Source: Phascolarctos cinereus (Eukaryota; Chordata; Mammalia; Diprotodontia; Phascolarctidae). Taken from it: a stretch of 64,000 nt of DNA. This document shows positions 55,071-64,000 of the stretch, one piece after another. Every line of letters begins with the position of its first letter. Within the stretch, counting starts at the first letter, position 1. The notes under the pieces are model-generated. The model was not told the DNA's origin. It saw only the letters and a program-made list of their open reading frames with translations, and ran no database searches. The stretch lies in contig NW_018344274.1 in NCBI RefSeq assembly GCF_002099425.1, forward strand, positions 1-64,000, read 5' to 3'. The position numbers and the translations under genes are program-made.

Positions 55071-55955
55071 GATTGGAAATGGAAAGGTAGGAGCTGGAGA
55101 CATGTGGAAAGGGATCCACACTAAAGATCACAGTCTGAAGCCAAATGATAAAGAATGGGCATCTCCTTACCTCATCCCCAACAATTAATGCAACATCCAT
55201 TTACTTAAATAATTATAATGTATTTATGGGCAATATAAGTGCAATTTGAAATCCATAATTATTTCATTAAAATTTTCCTTTAAAAGTGCAGTTGAGAAAA
55301 TATTCTTGTGTTAACTTCCCAGCTCCTCTTTCACCTAAAAAAAAAAAAGCATAACAGTAAATAACAAGATCAAGATATCTCCGTCTCATGTAACATTTTA
55401 TATTTTTATATAAATCATAAATTCCATTACTTTATTTTCAAACTTTTTTTGACAAATAAATCTGTTGTTGAACGTTGCTGAATGAGTGCTCACTCTAATC
55501 CTTTGGGCTGGGTGATTTCCAAATTTCAATGTTTTAGTGGATCTGGGATCTGAATGTTTGAAGTATTCTTTTAATCTATGCAGTTCATACTCATTCAACA
55601 CTTTCTCATCCTGGGTGATTCTTAACTATATTCATGGATAAATCTTCCATAAAAGACATGTTCAACAGAATGTCTCAGCCTGTTTGATTTTTTTTTTTAA
55701 CATTTTATGGGTACCAGGCAGTATATAGATTGTCCATCTGTTCCTGCTTACTTGCCAGGGTCATCATAGAGAAGTCTAGGGCTTCTGAGTCACATGACCT
55801 ATTTTCTTTTCTGATTATACATTGTTTCAATTAAATACCTAAAAGTGTTTCTTGCACATTGGTCACCACTGAAAATACGCTTCAGCCTATTGCATATAAC
55901 CATATGTCTTTCATTTATTTTCCATCCACCCACAATTTTGATTCTTTTGAGATTA
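55071..55955. other. No recognised gene or repeat
   Basis: AT-rich unique-looking sequence. A 67-codon minus frame (55398-55601) is not recognisable. Confidence 0.5.
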
Positions 55956-55959
55956 TGAT

Positions 55960-56730
55960 CATTCATAATTCAGAAATATGCACCCAAAAAATAAGCATGT
56001 GGACCCTGGAAAAGGGACCTGACAAGAAAGCCAGTGCTAGCTCAGAAAAAGAGGAGAAATCTGTCAGTGATCTGACCATTGATGCTTCAAAGGTGCATCT
56101 GAAATATATTAGTATCCTACAGAATAGAAGGTGAAAAATCTTACCTAGAAGCAGGCTGCCTTAAAATAAGAATGGAACAAAAGGAGCATAATGACTCAAG
56201 GAAATAAAAAATATTAGAACCAAGTTAAAAGTTTGCAAAAGTAGCAAAAAAAGAAAAAAGAAAAATCAAGAAATCTGCAATCAGACACAATTGACCCAGA
56301 AAGCAGATCAAGGAGAAACAATTTAAGAATCACTAACTTCTTTGAAAGCTATAACCTAGCAAAAAGACCTAGACACCATATTTTAAGAATCATGCATCAA
56401 TGGACAATAGATTAAATGGGCCATTACAAATGTATGAAATTGAAACGTTTTTGCATAAACAAAATCAACACAATTGATTAGAAGGAAAATAGTTAACAGG
56501 GAAAACAACTTTGTGCCAATTTTCTCTGGCAAATTTCTGATATTTAGTTTGGATTATTATGCTAATTTAGTTTGAATAATCCTATAGCTCATTTAGGAAA
56601 CCCTCTAAGGTTCTGGGACTTAATACAAACAATATGATATCATCAGCAAACAGATGCCTTTGGACGACCCTTTTCTGTATAGAGAATCCCTCATCCATTT
56701 GATCCTTTACCAAGACCTTAATCAGTCAGC
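55960..56730 (+). mobile_element. L1 ORF1 and ORF2 scraps
   Basis: 'acacaattgacccagaaagc' with 'gaatcactaacttctttgaa' and 'agacctagacaccatatttt' matches an L1/HAL1 ORF1 region. 'gcataaacaaaatcaacaca' with 'aacagggaaaacaactttg' matches distal ORF2. Large internal parts are missing. 56600-56730 may be a further antisense LINE piece. Confidence 0.6.
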
Positions 56731-56734
56731 CAAT

Positions 56735-57190
56735 CAATAATCATTTATTAACTACATTCTATGAGTCAGAAATTTGGGATACAAAGATTCAAACAAAACT
56801 GTTCTTGTCTTCAAGGAGCTTAATATCTTTTACAGTGATAAAACAAATTCATAGATAAATTAATGTAAGACATTTACAAAATAAATAAATAGTGACCAGG
56901 ATAGGAAGGAGGAAGACACTATTAGCTGGGAGAATCAGGAAAAGCCTTTAAATAAATGGAAATTGAACTGAATTTTGAAGGGAATAAATGGTTTTCGTAG
57001 TTTGCAGTTAAGATGGAAAACATTCCCAGGTATGGGAGAAAGCCTGTGCAAAGGTAAGGAGTATGGAGTTGGAATAGAGTGTACTGGGAAAAAGAAGTAG
57101 GCCAGGAAGGCTGGAGCATAGTGTAAGGGAGAATAATTTGTCCTCAGCCTGGAAGAACAGGCTGGACGTATGTTTTAAAGGACTTCATTT
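56735..57190 (-). mobile_element. L2 LINE 3' fragment
   Basis: 'aataatcatttattaactac', 'gtcttcaaggagcttaatat', 'aagtaggccaggaaggctgg' and 'ctggacgtatgttttaaagg' follow the reversed L2 pattern for about 450 bp. Confidence 0.82.
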
Positions 57191-57529
57191 TCCTTGACAT
57201 TGACAAACACTTTCAGTGGGCCTAGAGGCTTATGTCTCATATAATGTTCATAAATATATGGATGTTGAACCAAGTGCATCTTTATTTTGGATTTATCAAG
57301 GAATATTGTATAATTTTAACATTTTCATGAGAGTCTTCTTATTGGAGCAAGGCCTTGAAGGTTGCATTTTTCTTTACCGATTTAAATTATTTTTTGTAAT
57401 CATCAAAAAGGAAAACCAACATGGTCTTGAATTTTTTTTACATGTTTCATTCAAATGTGTGATTGTAAAGATATGGTTTTCAAGATAGTTTTCAAAAAAC
57501 TGTTTCCTCATGTTTTTATGAAGGATATC

Positions 57530-57530
<1 letters not shown>
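57191..57530. other. No recognised repeat; 90-codon frame
   Basis: 57216-57488 encodes a hydrophobic, Phe-rich 90-residue frame on the plus strand with no recognisable domain and no gene context. Probably chance. Confidence 0.4.
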
Positions 57531-57579
<49 letters not shown>

Positions 57580-57586
57580 ACACACA
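57531..57586. repeat. (CA)n microsatellite
   Basis: About 27 CA units with one CT interruption. Confidence 0.97.
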
Positions 57587-57587
57587 A

Positions 57588-57628
57588 ATTTATTAAGCAC
57601 CTACTTTGTGTCACATCAAGCTTCTATA
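57588..57628 (-). mobile_element. L2 3' terminus scrap
   Basis: 'atttattaagcacctacttt' follows the CA repeat directly. Such repeats often sit at L2 tails. Confidence 0.65.
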
Positions 57629-58070
57629 AAATGAGAAACTGCCATGTGGGTCAGCAATTGCTGAGATTCTTTATATTGTTTTTTGAAATAATGTTTTTTT
57701 TTCTTTCAGTATCCTCTCCTCCTTAAGATATCTTTTAACAATCCCTCAACATTCTCAAGATTATATCCCTTCCAATACAAAATTCCTTGATATGTACCTA
57801 TTCTAATCCAGCCATTCTTTTCTAGTCCATGTTTTTAAGTGCCATAAGCATGTTATCACATCAGAGACTGAGATTTAGAGGCACACCATATAGGATCTAC
57901 TATAAATGATGACAAAAATACATCATTTTAAGAATGCAAGTTTGTTCAATTCTTGCATTGTTGTTCTGGTAATTGTATTAATGGATGTTTGGGGGATGAT
58001 ACAACTTAGTTTGGGTCTTTTACCAAAATTTCTGTAGACATATTATTTCCACTGTGATGATTTCCATACC
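57629..58070. other. No recognised gene or repeat
   Basis: AT-rich unique-looking sequence. Confidence 0.5.
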
Positions 58071-58074
58071 ATAG

Positions 58075-58262
58075 GATCACAGATTTAGAGCTGAAAGAGA
58101 CCTCGACGGTAATATACTACAATCTCTTAATTTTACATGTGAGGAAACTAAAGCCAATAGAAGTTAAAAAAAAACTTTATAAAAGTCACACAAGAAGTAG
58201 GTGGCAAAATCAGAATTGAAACCCAAGTTCTCAGAGTCCAAATCCTATTTTAACTGTGGAAA
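58075..58262 (-). mobile_element. MIR3-like SINE
   Basis: 'ggatcacagatttagagctg', 'aaagagacctcgacggtaat', 'tttacatgtgaggaaactaa' and 'gaattgaaacccaagttctc' give a nearly complete reversed copy. Confidence 0.87.
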
Positions 58263-58271
58263 TATAGATAG

Positions 58272-58380
58272 ATAGGTAGAGCATTTATTAAGTTCTTACT
58301 ACACACCACTCACTGAATTAAATTATAGGAATACAAATACAGCAAATAAATAAATAAAAATAAAGCTAGTCATTGCCCTT
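58272..58380 (-). mobile_element. L2 3' terminus
   Basis: 'agagcatttattaagttctt' and 'ggaatacaaatacagcaaat' mark a reversed L2 end, followed by C- and A-runs. Confidence 0.7.
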
Positions 58381-58489
58381 CCCCCCCAAAAAAAAGATTT
58401 CTATTTTAAGGGGGGAATTCAATGCATTAAAAGGGCACTGCAATGGTGTCATACAAAATGTGTGACTAAGATGGCTGCAAAGAAAGATG

Positions 58490-58790
58490 GAAGGAAAGAA
58501 ACAAACATTTATTAAGCATCTGCTATGTATCAGGCACTAGGCTAAGCACATTACAAATAGCATCTCACTTCATCTTCACAAGAACCCTGAGGGGGTGGGT
58601 GCTGTCATTATCCACATTTTATAGTTGAGGAAACTAAGGTAGACAGATGTTAAGTGATTTGGGTGCTTTGGCATGGTAGTTGGGATAAGCCCAGAATCAC
58701 ACAGCTAGTGTCTGAGAGAATGAATTTGAACTCATATTTTCCCGATTCCAGGTATAGTGCTCTATTCACTGAACCACTTAGCTGCCCCGA
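58490..58790 (-). mobile_element. Full-length MIR/THER1-type SINE with internal extra block
   Basis: 'aaacatttattaagcatctg', 'cttcacaagaaccctgaggg', 'tttatagttgaggaaactaa', 'aatcacacagctagtgtctg' and the head 'gaaccacttagctgcccc' are all present. An extra block of about 30 bp (near 58660-58690, 'tgctttggcatggtagttgg') splits the core. Confidence 0.92.
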
Positions 58791-59540
58791 AATGGAGGTC
58801 TAAAATCCATATAAGGTAAGGTAAAAAGTTTTCCAATTATAGACCAGGTTGGTTCCCATGACGGAGTTTAAGGTTTCAATAGAGAAGAGATGGAAATGAT
58901 TGCTTGAATGGAAACAGTATAGTGTAGAGATAGCCAGGAAACAAAGAGCACCTTTGAAATACCAAGCACTTAGTCCAAGTCTGCTGATTAGTTACTCTTC
59001 ACTGAGCTCATTTCTTCCCTTACTAGAATGGAGACCCTCCCAACACAATGTTACACCTAGCAGAAATGATAGGGCTTTCTATTTGGAGGCTTCAGGTTAG
59101 GAAAGAATTAATAACAACAACAACAAAATAAGAGCATTGTCATTGTTACCTAGAAAGGAATATAGCTGCTAATTAGCATTTTGAGAGATATTTTAACATA
59201 ATTCATTCCGATTTTACACGTAATAGGAAGATATACAACACAGATGCTGTTACCACTGTTTGCCTGACCAAGAGTCATGTATTTGTTCTAGGTGCATGAC
59301 AACTTTTGCCATCAATGAAGTAGGTGATAAAGTTGGCACCATTCTGCCTGGGCCTTGATGATCTAAACATGAGACACCAATTACCATGTCTATCCCTGAT
59401 GACAGCCTTTATCCTCCAGTAGCTCTATGCTTATAGAGAGTAGATATCATAGTACTGCTCTCCTCCAAACTGACTGGGGCTTTTCAAAATTTGTGACCAA
59501 TGTCTCCAATCATTTAGCTGTCCTCATTATTACCTCACTA
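58791..59540. other. No recognised gene or repeat
   Basis: Unique-looking sequence with a short (AAC)n run near 59110-59127. 59260-59540 may belong to the RTE copy next door, but I cannot show it. Confidence 0.45.
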
Positions 59541-59544
59541 TGTT

Positions 59545-59840
59545 CAAAGTATGTTAATTTGTTGACTGATAAATTGAACTACATACTGAGAAAATGCAAA
59601 ACAATGAAGGATTCCCAACCAATGATAAAATTGTGGCAATGGTCAAGTTTGTGGATGATGTTACGCTGACTACATCAAGTCACAGACCACTCCAAGGCAT
59701 CTTCTATGAAATCCATACTTACTCAAAAGAGATTAGCAGGATAATCCATATGGAAAGAACAAATGAATGAAAAAATGTCAACTGTCCAGATTACGACTGC
59801 AATTGCATGGTTGGTCCATTGAGTTAGAAAAGTACATTTT
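59545..59840 (+). mobile_element. RTE (BovB-like) LINE reverse-transcriptase fragment
   Basis: From about 59643 one frame reads VKFVDDVTLTTSSHRPLQG, an RTE F-A-D-D box block, then HTYSKEIS. Nearby, NCPDYDCNCMVG-like residues resemble the following RTE segment. Flanks have decayed. RTE LINEs are the likely partner of the RTE-tailed SINEs in this window. Confidence 0.65.
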
Positions 59841-59844
59841 TCTC

Positions 59845-59965
59845 AGATGGGAGCTGATTTTGGACAATAAATTGCCCAAGAAAACACAAGTAGTAAGCAT
59901 TGGAGGCAGGATTTGAACCCAAGTTCTCTGAATCCAGAGACAGCGCTTTCTACTTTCATGTTCCT
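59845..59965 (-). mobile_element. MIR-type SINE fragment
   Basis: 'gcattggaggcaggatttga', 'acccaagttctctgaatcca' and 'gagacagcgctttctacttt' give the reversed MIR distal core and head. Confidence 0.83.
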
Positions 59966-60044
59966 TTTACCATTCCCCCCAAATAATGTTTGTTTTTGTT
60001 TTTGTAAAGCTTTTAATTCATAACACCACATATTATCATTATTC

Positions 60045-60195
60045 ATATTTTTCTATTATATTCTCTCTTGGACTATGAAATTTATGAAGGCAGGTATGTG
60101 TTTATGTAAATTATATGTACATGTATATTTTCCAGGTACCTAGTGGGGTGCTTATCACATAGAACACACTCAAGAATGGGATGGATTAAATTAAG
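60045..60195 (+). mobile_element. L2 3' end, diverged
   Basis: 'ggactatgaaatttatgaag', 'ccaggtacctagtggggtgc' and 'ttatcacatagaacacactc' follow the plus L2 tail. Confidence 0.68.
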
Positions 60196-61195
60196 TACTT
60201 TATACTGATTCCTTACTATGTCTGCAATGTCCTGTGCCCAGAATTACATTAGTTTTCTGTTGAAAATGATAATGAAGACATTGTTGAAGATGAGGAGGGT
60301 GATGTTTTAGTGGAATTTACTTCAAACATCATTTTCCATTACAAATCCTAGGATACCAACACCTATATAACCTTTGCTTAAATACCATTTCTCAGTGCTT
60401 TCTTTTTTTGTTATGTAGAGTCAGTCTGTGTAATTCCTATTTTTATTGAACATCATTCTACTTATGATGGCAAGGATGTTCACTTAACCAAACAAAATAA
60501 ACTTTAAAAGTTCTACAGAGATCTTCGAGTTATGTTTCAAAATTTTCTTTGTAAATCATTTGCTGGCAGCTTGGAATGCAATTTCTCCCATAGAAACATT
60601 TTAAATAGTAGTTGAACCCTCAGATGAATACACAAAAGTCTACTTAACCTACAATTGCAACTGAAATCCTGAATATTTGCAATGAAGAATAATAGAATAT
60701 TAGTATTACAATATGAGTCAGCCCAGGACCATATGGTTGCTGGATTAGCATCCTAGGAGGAATAAGAGGTTGTTATATCAGTCTGACAAAGGCTAATAGG
60801 ATAGTTCAAGCATTTGTTTTTACACATAGATGACCTGAAGTTGAATATTCATAATTCAGAGAGTGACTGCTTATAATACTGACAAAATACACTACCTTAC
60901 AGGATGGCCACTTGCCCAGTAAAAGTTTGTTTCTTGACATCAGAACACACCACAGAGCATTAAAAATATTGTTCAGGGCACAAATTGTATGTTAATATTC
61001 AACTTTTCAGTAATTTATCTATTTGTTAAAGCAAAGTTCACATGTACTTATCCAATTTTTCAAAATAAAATAAAATTCTTGTTTCACTCCTATAAGGCAA
61101 GGTACAGGGCATTGTAAATTATCTAAGAAATTGCTAAAATATTTAAATATCCCTGAAATTCTTTGAGTGAACATTAAATGATTAACCACCATAGA
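60196..61195. promoter_or_regulatory. Repeat-free stretch, possible conserved element
   Basis: About 1 kb without recognised repeats. 60480-61080 has many AT-rich homeodomain-type words and 'tatgagtcagcccagg' (AP-1/MAF-like TGAGTCAGC at 60713-60721). No protein frame. The call is tentative. Confidence 0.25.
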
Positions 61196-61199
61196 AGCA

Positions 61200-61440
61200 C
61201 TATGGTATGAGGGAAAGAACTCTGGACTTTAAATGAAAACACAAGACAATGGAGGCATTATAGTAGGGGGAAAAAAACAAATTTCTTACTCTGGAAACAG
61301 AGGACTTGAGTTCAAATCCTGCCTCTAGTACTCACTCCATCTGTGACCTTGAGGAAGTCATTTAACTTCCCTAGGACACACTTTCCTCATCTATAAAACA
61401 AAGTTGGAGTAGTTGGAGTTTACGTCCCTTCCAGTTTTTG
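61200..61440 (+). mobile_element. MIR-type SINE
   Basis: 'gacttgagttcaaatcctgc', 'ctgtgaccttgaggaagtca' and 'tttcctcatctataaaacaa' follow a head ('gggaaagaactctggacttt') separated by an A-rich insertion near 61265. Confidence 0.85.
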
Positions 61441-61650
61441 ATCAGTGTGCCTATGAACTTCAGTTTGAATGCTGCCTCTGACATTTAATAACTGTATGAC
61501 TCTGGTCTTTCTGAACTTTAACCTCCTCATCTGTAAAATGAGGACAATAAAATGTGTAGTACTTTCAGGGTTGTTTTGAGGATCTAATGAGAAAATCAAT
61601 GTAAAGCTATTTGCAAAGGTTAAAAGTGTTCTAAAAATGCATGGCATTAC
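61441..61650 (+). mobile_element. MIR/THER1 SINE
   Basis: 'gtttgaatgctgcctctgac', 'aacctcctcatctgtaaaat', 'cagggttgttttgaggatct' and 'ttctaaaaatgcatggcatt' form a second SINE in tandem with the previous one. Confidence 0.85.
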
Positions 61651-62465
61651 TATTGCTCTACTCTAATCAGATTACATACATGTAACACTTCCTGGAGGGA
61701 GGCCAGAGACAACTAATAAATGGATGGTGGAATACCCCAATGCTGTAGCTAACATTTCCTTTCCTTTTCTCTTGAGGGATGCTTTATCCTGTGCATCTCA
61801 GTGCTGACTCAAATGTTACATTTTACTCATGCTAGGGACTTATTTCCTATTTTATGTCCAACTTCCTGAAGCAATCAATCTTACCTTTCTGTGCCTTGCA
61901 CAGTAGGAGAAACAGAAGCTCTCCTCACCCTAATCAGGAGGAGAACAAAATGTTCTCAACTTCACCCAGTTTGACTACCCCCAAAAACATTTCACAAGGT
62001 CTAACAAAAAGTGCTGTTATTATTGCGTGTTACACCACCATATTATCCCAGGGGGAAAACTAGCAATGGCAGTCCAGACCTCCCAAAATGCTAACCTTCT
62101 CCAAATATCTCAACATTTTATAGCTGCACTTAAGGGGGGGGTGGTGCGGGAAGCCGCCAAACCCTAGGCAAAGAAAACTGGAACAAAAAACAGTAAGGTT
62201 TTCTGGGCTTACAAGAGACTCTTAGTTCTATACATTCTGATCAGAAAGTCTCATCTTGTAAACCAGACTGCTTCAGACAAGTCAATAAGCCAGGACAAGT
62301 CCTTTCTTTAAACACACACGCACATTTACACATGGAATTTAAGAATAAATAAAGTTCTTTAAATAAAAGTCTTATCCATGCTATCTACTGCCAGAAAGAA
62401 GTCAGGGAACTAAATGAACAAAACAAACTATCTGGTGGACAGTAATACAATACAATCCCAGATGG
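61651..62465. other. No recognised gene or repeat
   Basis: Unique-looking sequence with a G-run near 62131 and 'aataaataaagttc' near 62343, which resembles a poly(A) signal but has no gene context. Confidence 0.45.
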
Positions 62466-62469
62466 AGCA

Positions 62470-62640
62470 TCTGTGGCTCAGAGGGTAAAGATTTGTCAGA
62501 GGGTAAAGACTTTAGAGTCAAACGAGCTGGATTTCCATCCTGTCATCCTGTTTTAGTACTTCTGTGACTTTGGGTGACTTGTTTCAACTTCTCTGGGATT
62601 TCATTTTCTCTTCTGTTAAAAAGAGGTGGTTGGATGACAT
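62470..62640 (+). mobile_element. MIR-type SINE with 21-bp internal duplication
   Basis: 'tcagagggtaaaga' occurs twice (about 62478 and 62497). Then 'ctgtgactttgggtgacttg' and 'ttctcttctgttaaaaagag' follow MIR order. Confidence 0.75.
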
Positions 62641-62732
62641 CAAGGGTTCTTCACTATTTTGTGTGTCATGGGCCCCATTGATTGTCTGATGAAATCTATG
62701 TGAAGAATAGAGACGAAAGTTGAGAACCCAGG
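62641..62732 (+). mobile_element. hAT-type MITE (copy 4, internally deleted)
   Basis: 'caagggttcttcac', 'tgtgtgtcatgggccccatt' and possibly the end 'gttgagaacccagg' match the family of copies 1 and 2, with most of the middle missing. Confidence 0.65.
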
Positions 62733-63214
62733 AGAGAGCTGTTGGATATACTCACTGTTACGGCACAGGACATGATAAATGAGAGAATGCAATAAGTGAA
62801 AGAAAAGAATAAAGTAGATAGGTAGGAAGGAGAGCCAGAGAGAGAAGAGTTGCAAAAAAAACCGGAAGACAGAATATCTATGAGATGGAGGCTTATAGTT
62901 TCCAATGCTTTAGAAAGGTTAGGAAGCATGAGAACTGAGAAAACACATTTGAATTTGGTGGTTAAAGAAATCATCAATAAATTTGAAGACATTGGTTCGT
63001 TTGGGTCACATCAGAGGCCAAATTTCAAGTGATTGAGAAGTGGGTGAAAGAGGATATGATAAAGGCAGCAAAAGTAGATGGATTTTTTAAGAGTTTGCAA
63101 GTGAAAGGGAAGACAGATATAAGAGGACAGCTTGGAAAAAAAATGGAAGGACAAAGTGGGGCATTTTATTATTTTTTTTTTAAGAATTTGGACAGGGGCT
63201 ACAGAAGGGACAGC
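62733..63214 (-). mobile_element. L2 LINE ORF fragment
   Basis: 'atgctttagaaaggttagga', 'agaaatcatcaataaatttg', 'gaagtgggtgaaagaggata' and 'acagatataagaggacagct' match the antisense L2 reverse-transcriptase region. It abuts the retroviral fragment. Confidence 0.68.
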
Positions 63215-64000
63215 AATCCTTAGCATGTATTTCATTAACCAATCTGCCCCAGAAATTAGGAGAAGATTACAGAAATTGGTAATGGGACCCCAAATACCTC
63301 AGGCCCAGTTATTGGAGATTGTCTTTGGTGTCTTTAACAACAGAGAACTAGCTGCAGCAGAGGAGAAAGTATGCAGGCAGAGGGCTGTAGACAAAGAACA
63401 TGCCCAATTTCTGGCCATTCCCACGGCCAGGAAAAGACCCAAGGGTGTTCCTGGCAACTTGGACACTGGGGAAAACCTGCTTTCAATGCCACCAAGGGGG
63501 TCACTGGTCCAAGGAGTGCCCCTCCCAGGCACCCCGTTGGAGGGAACCCCCCAAGACAGACACTTCCAGGCCTTGCCCAAGACATGACCAGGAGGGACAT
63601 TGGAAGAAGGATTGTCCCTGAGGTAGGAGAAGTGATAGAGCAGCCCCCCAGTACCCTGTCCTTCAGTCTTCTCAAGACTGGGGAGGACAAGGGAGCCTGG
63701 GTCCAGGCAACACTCCCACTTTCTCCATCTCTCTCTCTCGCCAATCCTTGGGCAGAAATTGAGGCTGAAGTTTCCTTTCTTCTAGGGTCAGAGCCATCAA
63801 CTTCCAGATGACTGCTCAGGCTGTATACCAACCCAAGGTCTCTAGTCCACTGAACCTGGCATCTGCCAAGTTCTGAAGTCTGCCCCCTTGAATGGGACCC
63901 AGAGAGGCAGGGACAGCTCTACAACCCTTGCCAGCAGGAAGCAGTTTCAGAAGCCTAGACCTTCACCCCTTACACCAAAAGAATTTGAGTGCCATTTGTT
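63215..64000 (+). mobile_element. Class I endogenous retrovirus (gamma-like) gag-pro fragment, fossil
   Basis: The recognisable parts, in order, are the end of a gammaretrovirus-like capsid (a segment like FINQSAPEIRRRLQKL), a charged linker, a nucleocapsid with a CCHC zinc knuckle at 63478-63519 and a second knuckle-like motif at 63574-63615, and a stretch resembling the approach to the protease. There is no 5' LTR or early gag; the left edge meets L2 sequence. It is broken, with probably at least two or three breaks, and continues beyond the window. Its age cannot be set without an LTR pair but it looks old. It is GC-rich compared with its surroundings. Confidence 0.85.

Noticed and set aside
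62335-62375. Poly(A) signal of a gene ('aataaataaagttc', 'aaataaaag')
   Set aside because: AT-rich sequence yields these words often, and no exon or LTR structure is visible upstream.
63299-63831. Long minus-strand frames of 93 and 165 codons
   Set aside because: They are antisense to the retroviral fossil and mirror its GC-rich composition.

Overview
The window looks like intergenic or deep-intronic DNA from a marsupial. The main evidence is the repeat mix: very many old core-SINEs (MIR/THER1 type, in the long marsupial forms), L2 and L3/CR1 LINE pieces in both directions, tRNA-headed SINEs ending in an RTE-type tail (cactccagtatctttgccaa... then caactgaacaacaac), marsupial-type L1 and half-L1 (HAL1) elements, short hAT-type DNA transposons and class I retroviral fossils. 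The DNA is AT-rich and CpG-poor. Species cannot be told from the sequence alone, and all family names come from recalled consensus sequences, not a database search.

No host protein-coding gene, tRNA, rRNA or CRISPR array can be supported. The long open frames fall in purine-rich microsatellites, in repeats, or in unrecognised sequence with no other gene signal. The best gene-like candidate is a possible 155-bp internal exon at 30395-30549, flanked by good acceptor and donor sites and unusually rich in CpG for this region.

Layout. 1-500 is a long purine microsatellite. 600-12,700 is mostly L2 and MIR pieces, with a (GGAA)n tract at 10.8 kb and a solo retroviral LTR on the minus strand at 11.1-11.6 kb. 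12.7-20.3 kb has more SINE and L2 pieces plus an unexplained inverted repeat (16972-17027 against 17671-17721). 20.4-22.2 kb is nearly repeat-free and may hold conserved regulatory DNA; 24-25.6, 28.5-31.4, 33.3-34.6 and 60.2-61.2 kb are similar islands. 34.7-41.4 kb is a LINE-1 graveyard with copies in both directions, two adjacent hAT elements and a second purine tract. 42-48 kb is mixed old repeats and AT/TG microsatellites. 48.2-51.4 kb is a nearly complete HAL1-like element (L1 ORF1 and 3' tail, no ORF2) split by a SINE. 52.4-55.1 kb has microsatellites and an L3/CR1 copy. 55-63.2 kb has mixed L1, L2, RTE and SINE remnants. From about 63.2 kb to the window end lies a broken class I retroviral gag-pro fragment that runs off the edge.

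There is no operon-like arrangement. Any function most likely lies in the repeat-free islands, where clustered homeodomain-, SOX-, POU- and nuclear-receptor-like motifs suggest enhancers. Conservation alignment to other marsupials and placentals would settle this, and I could not run it.
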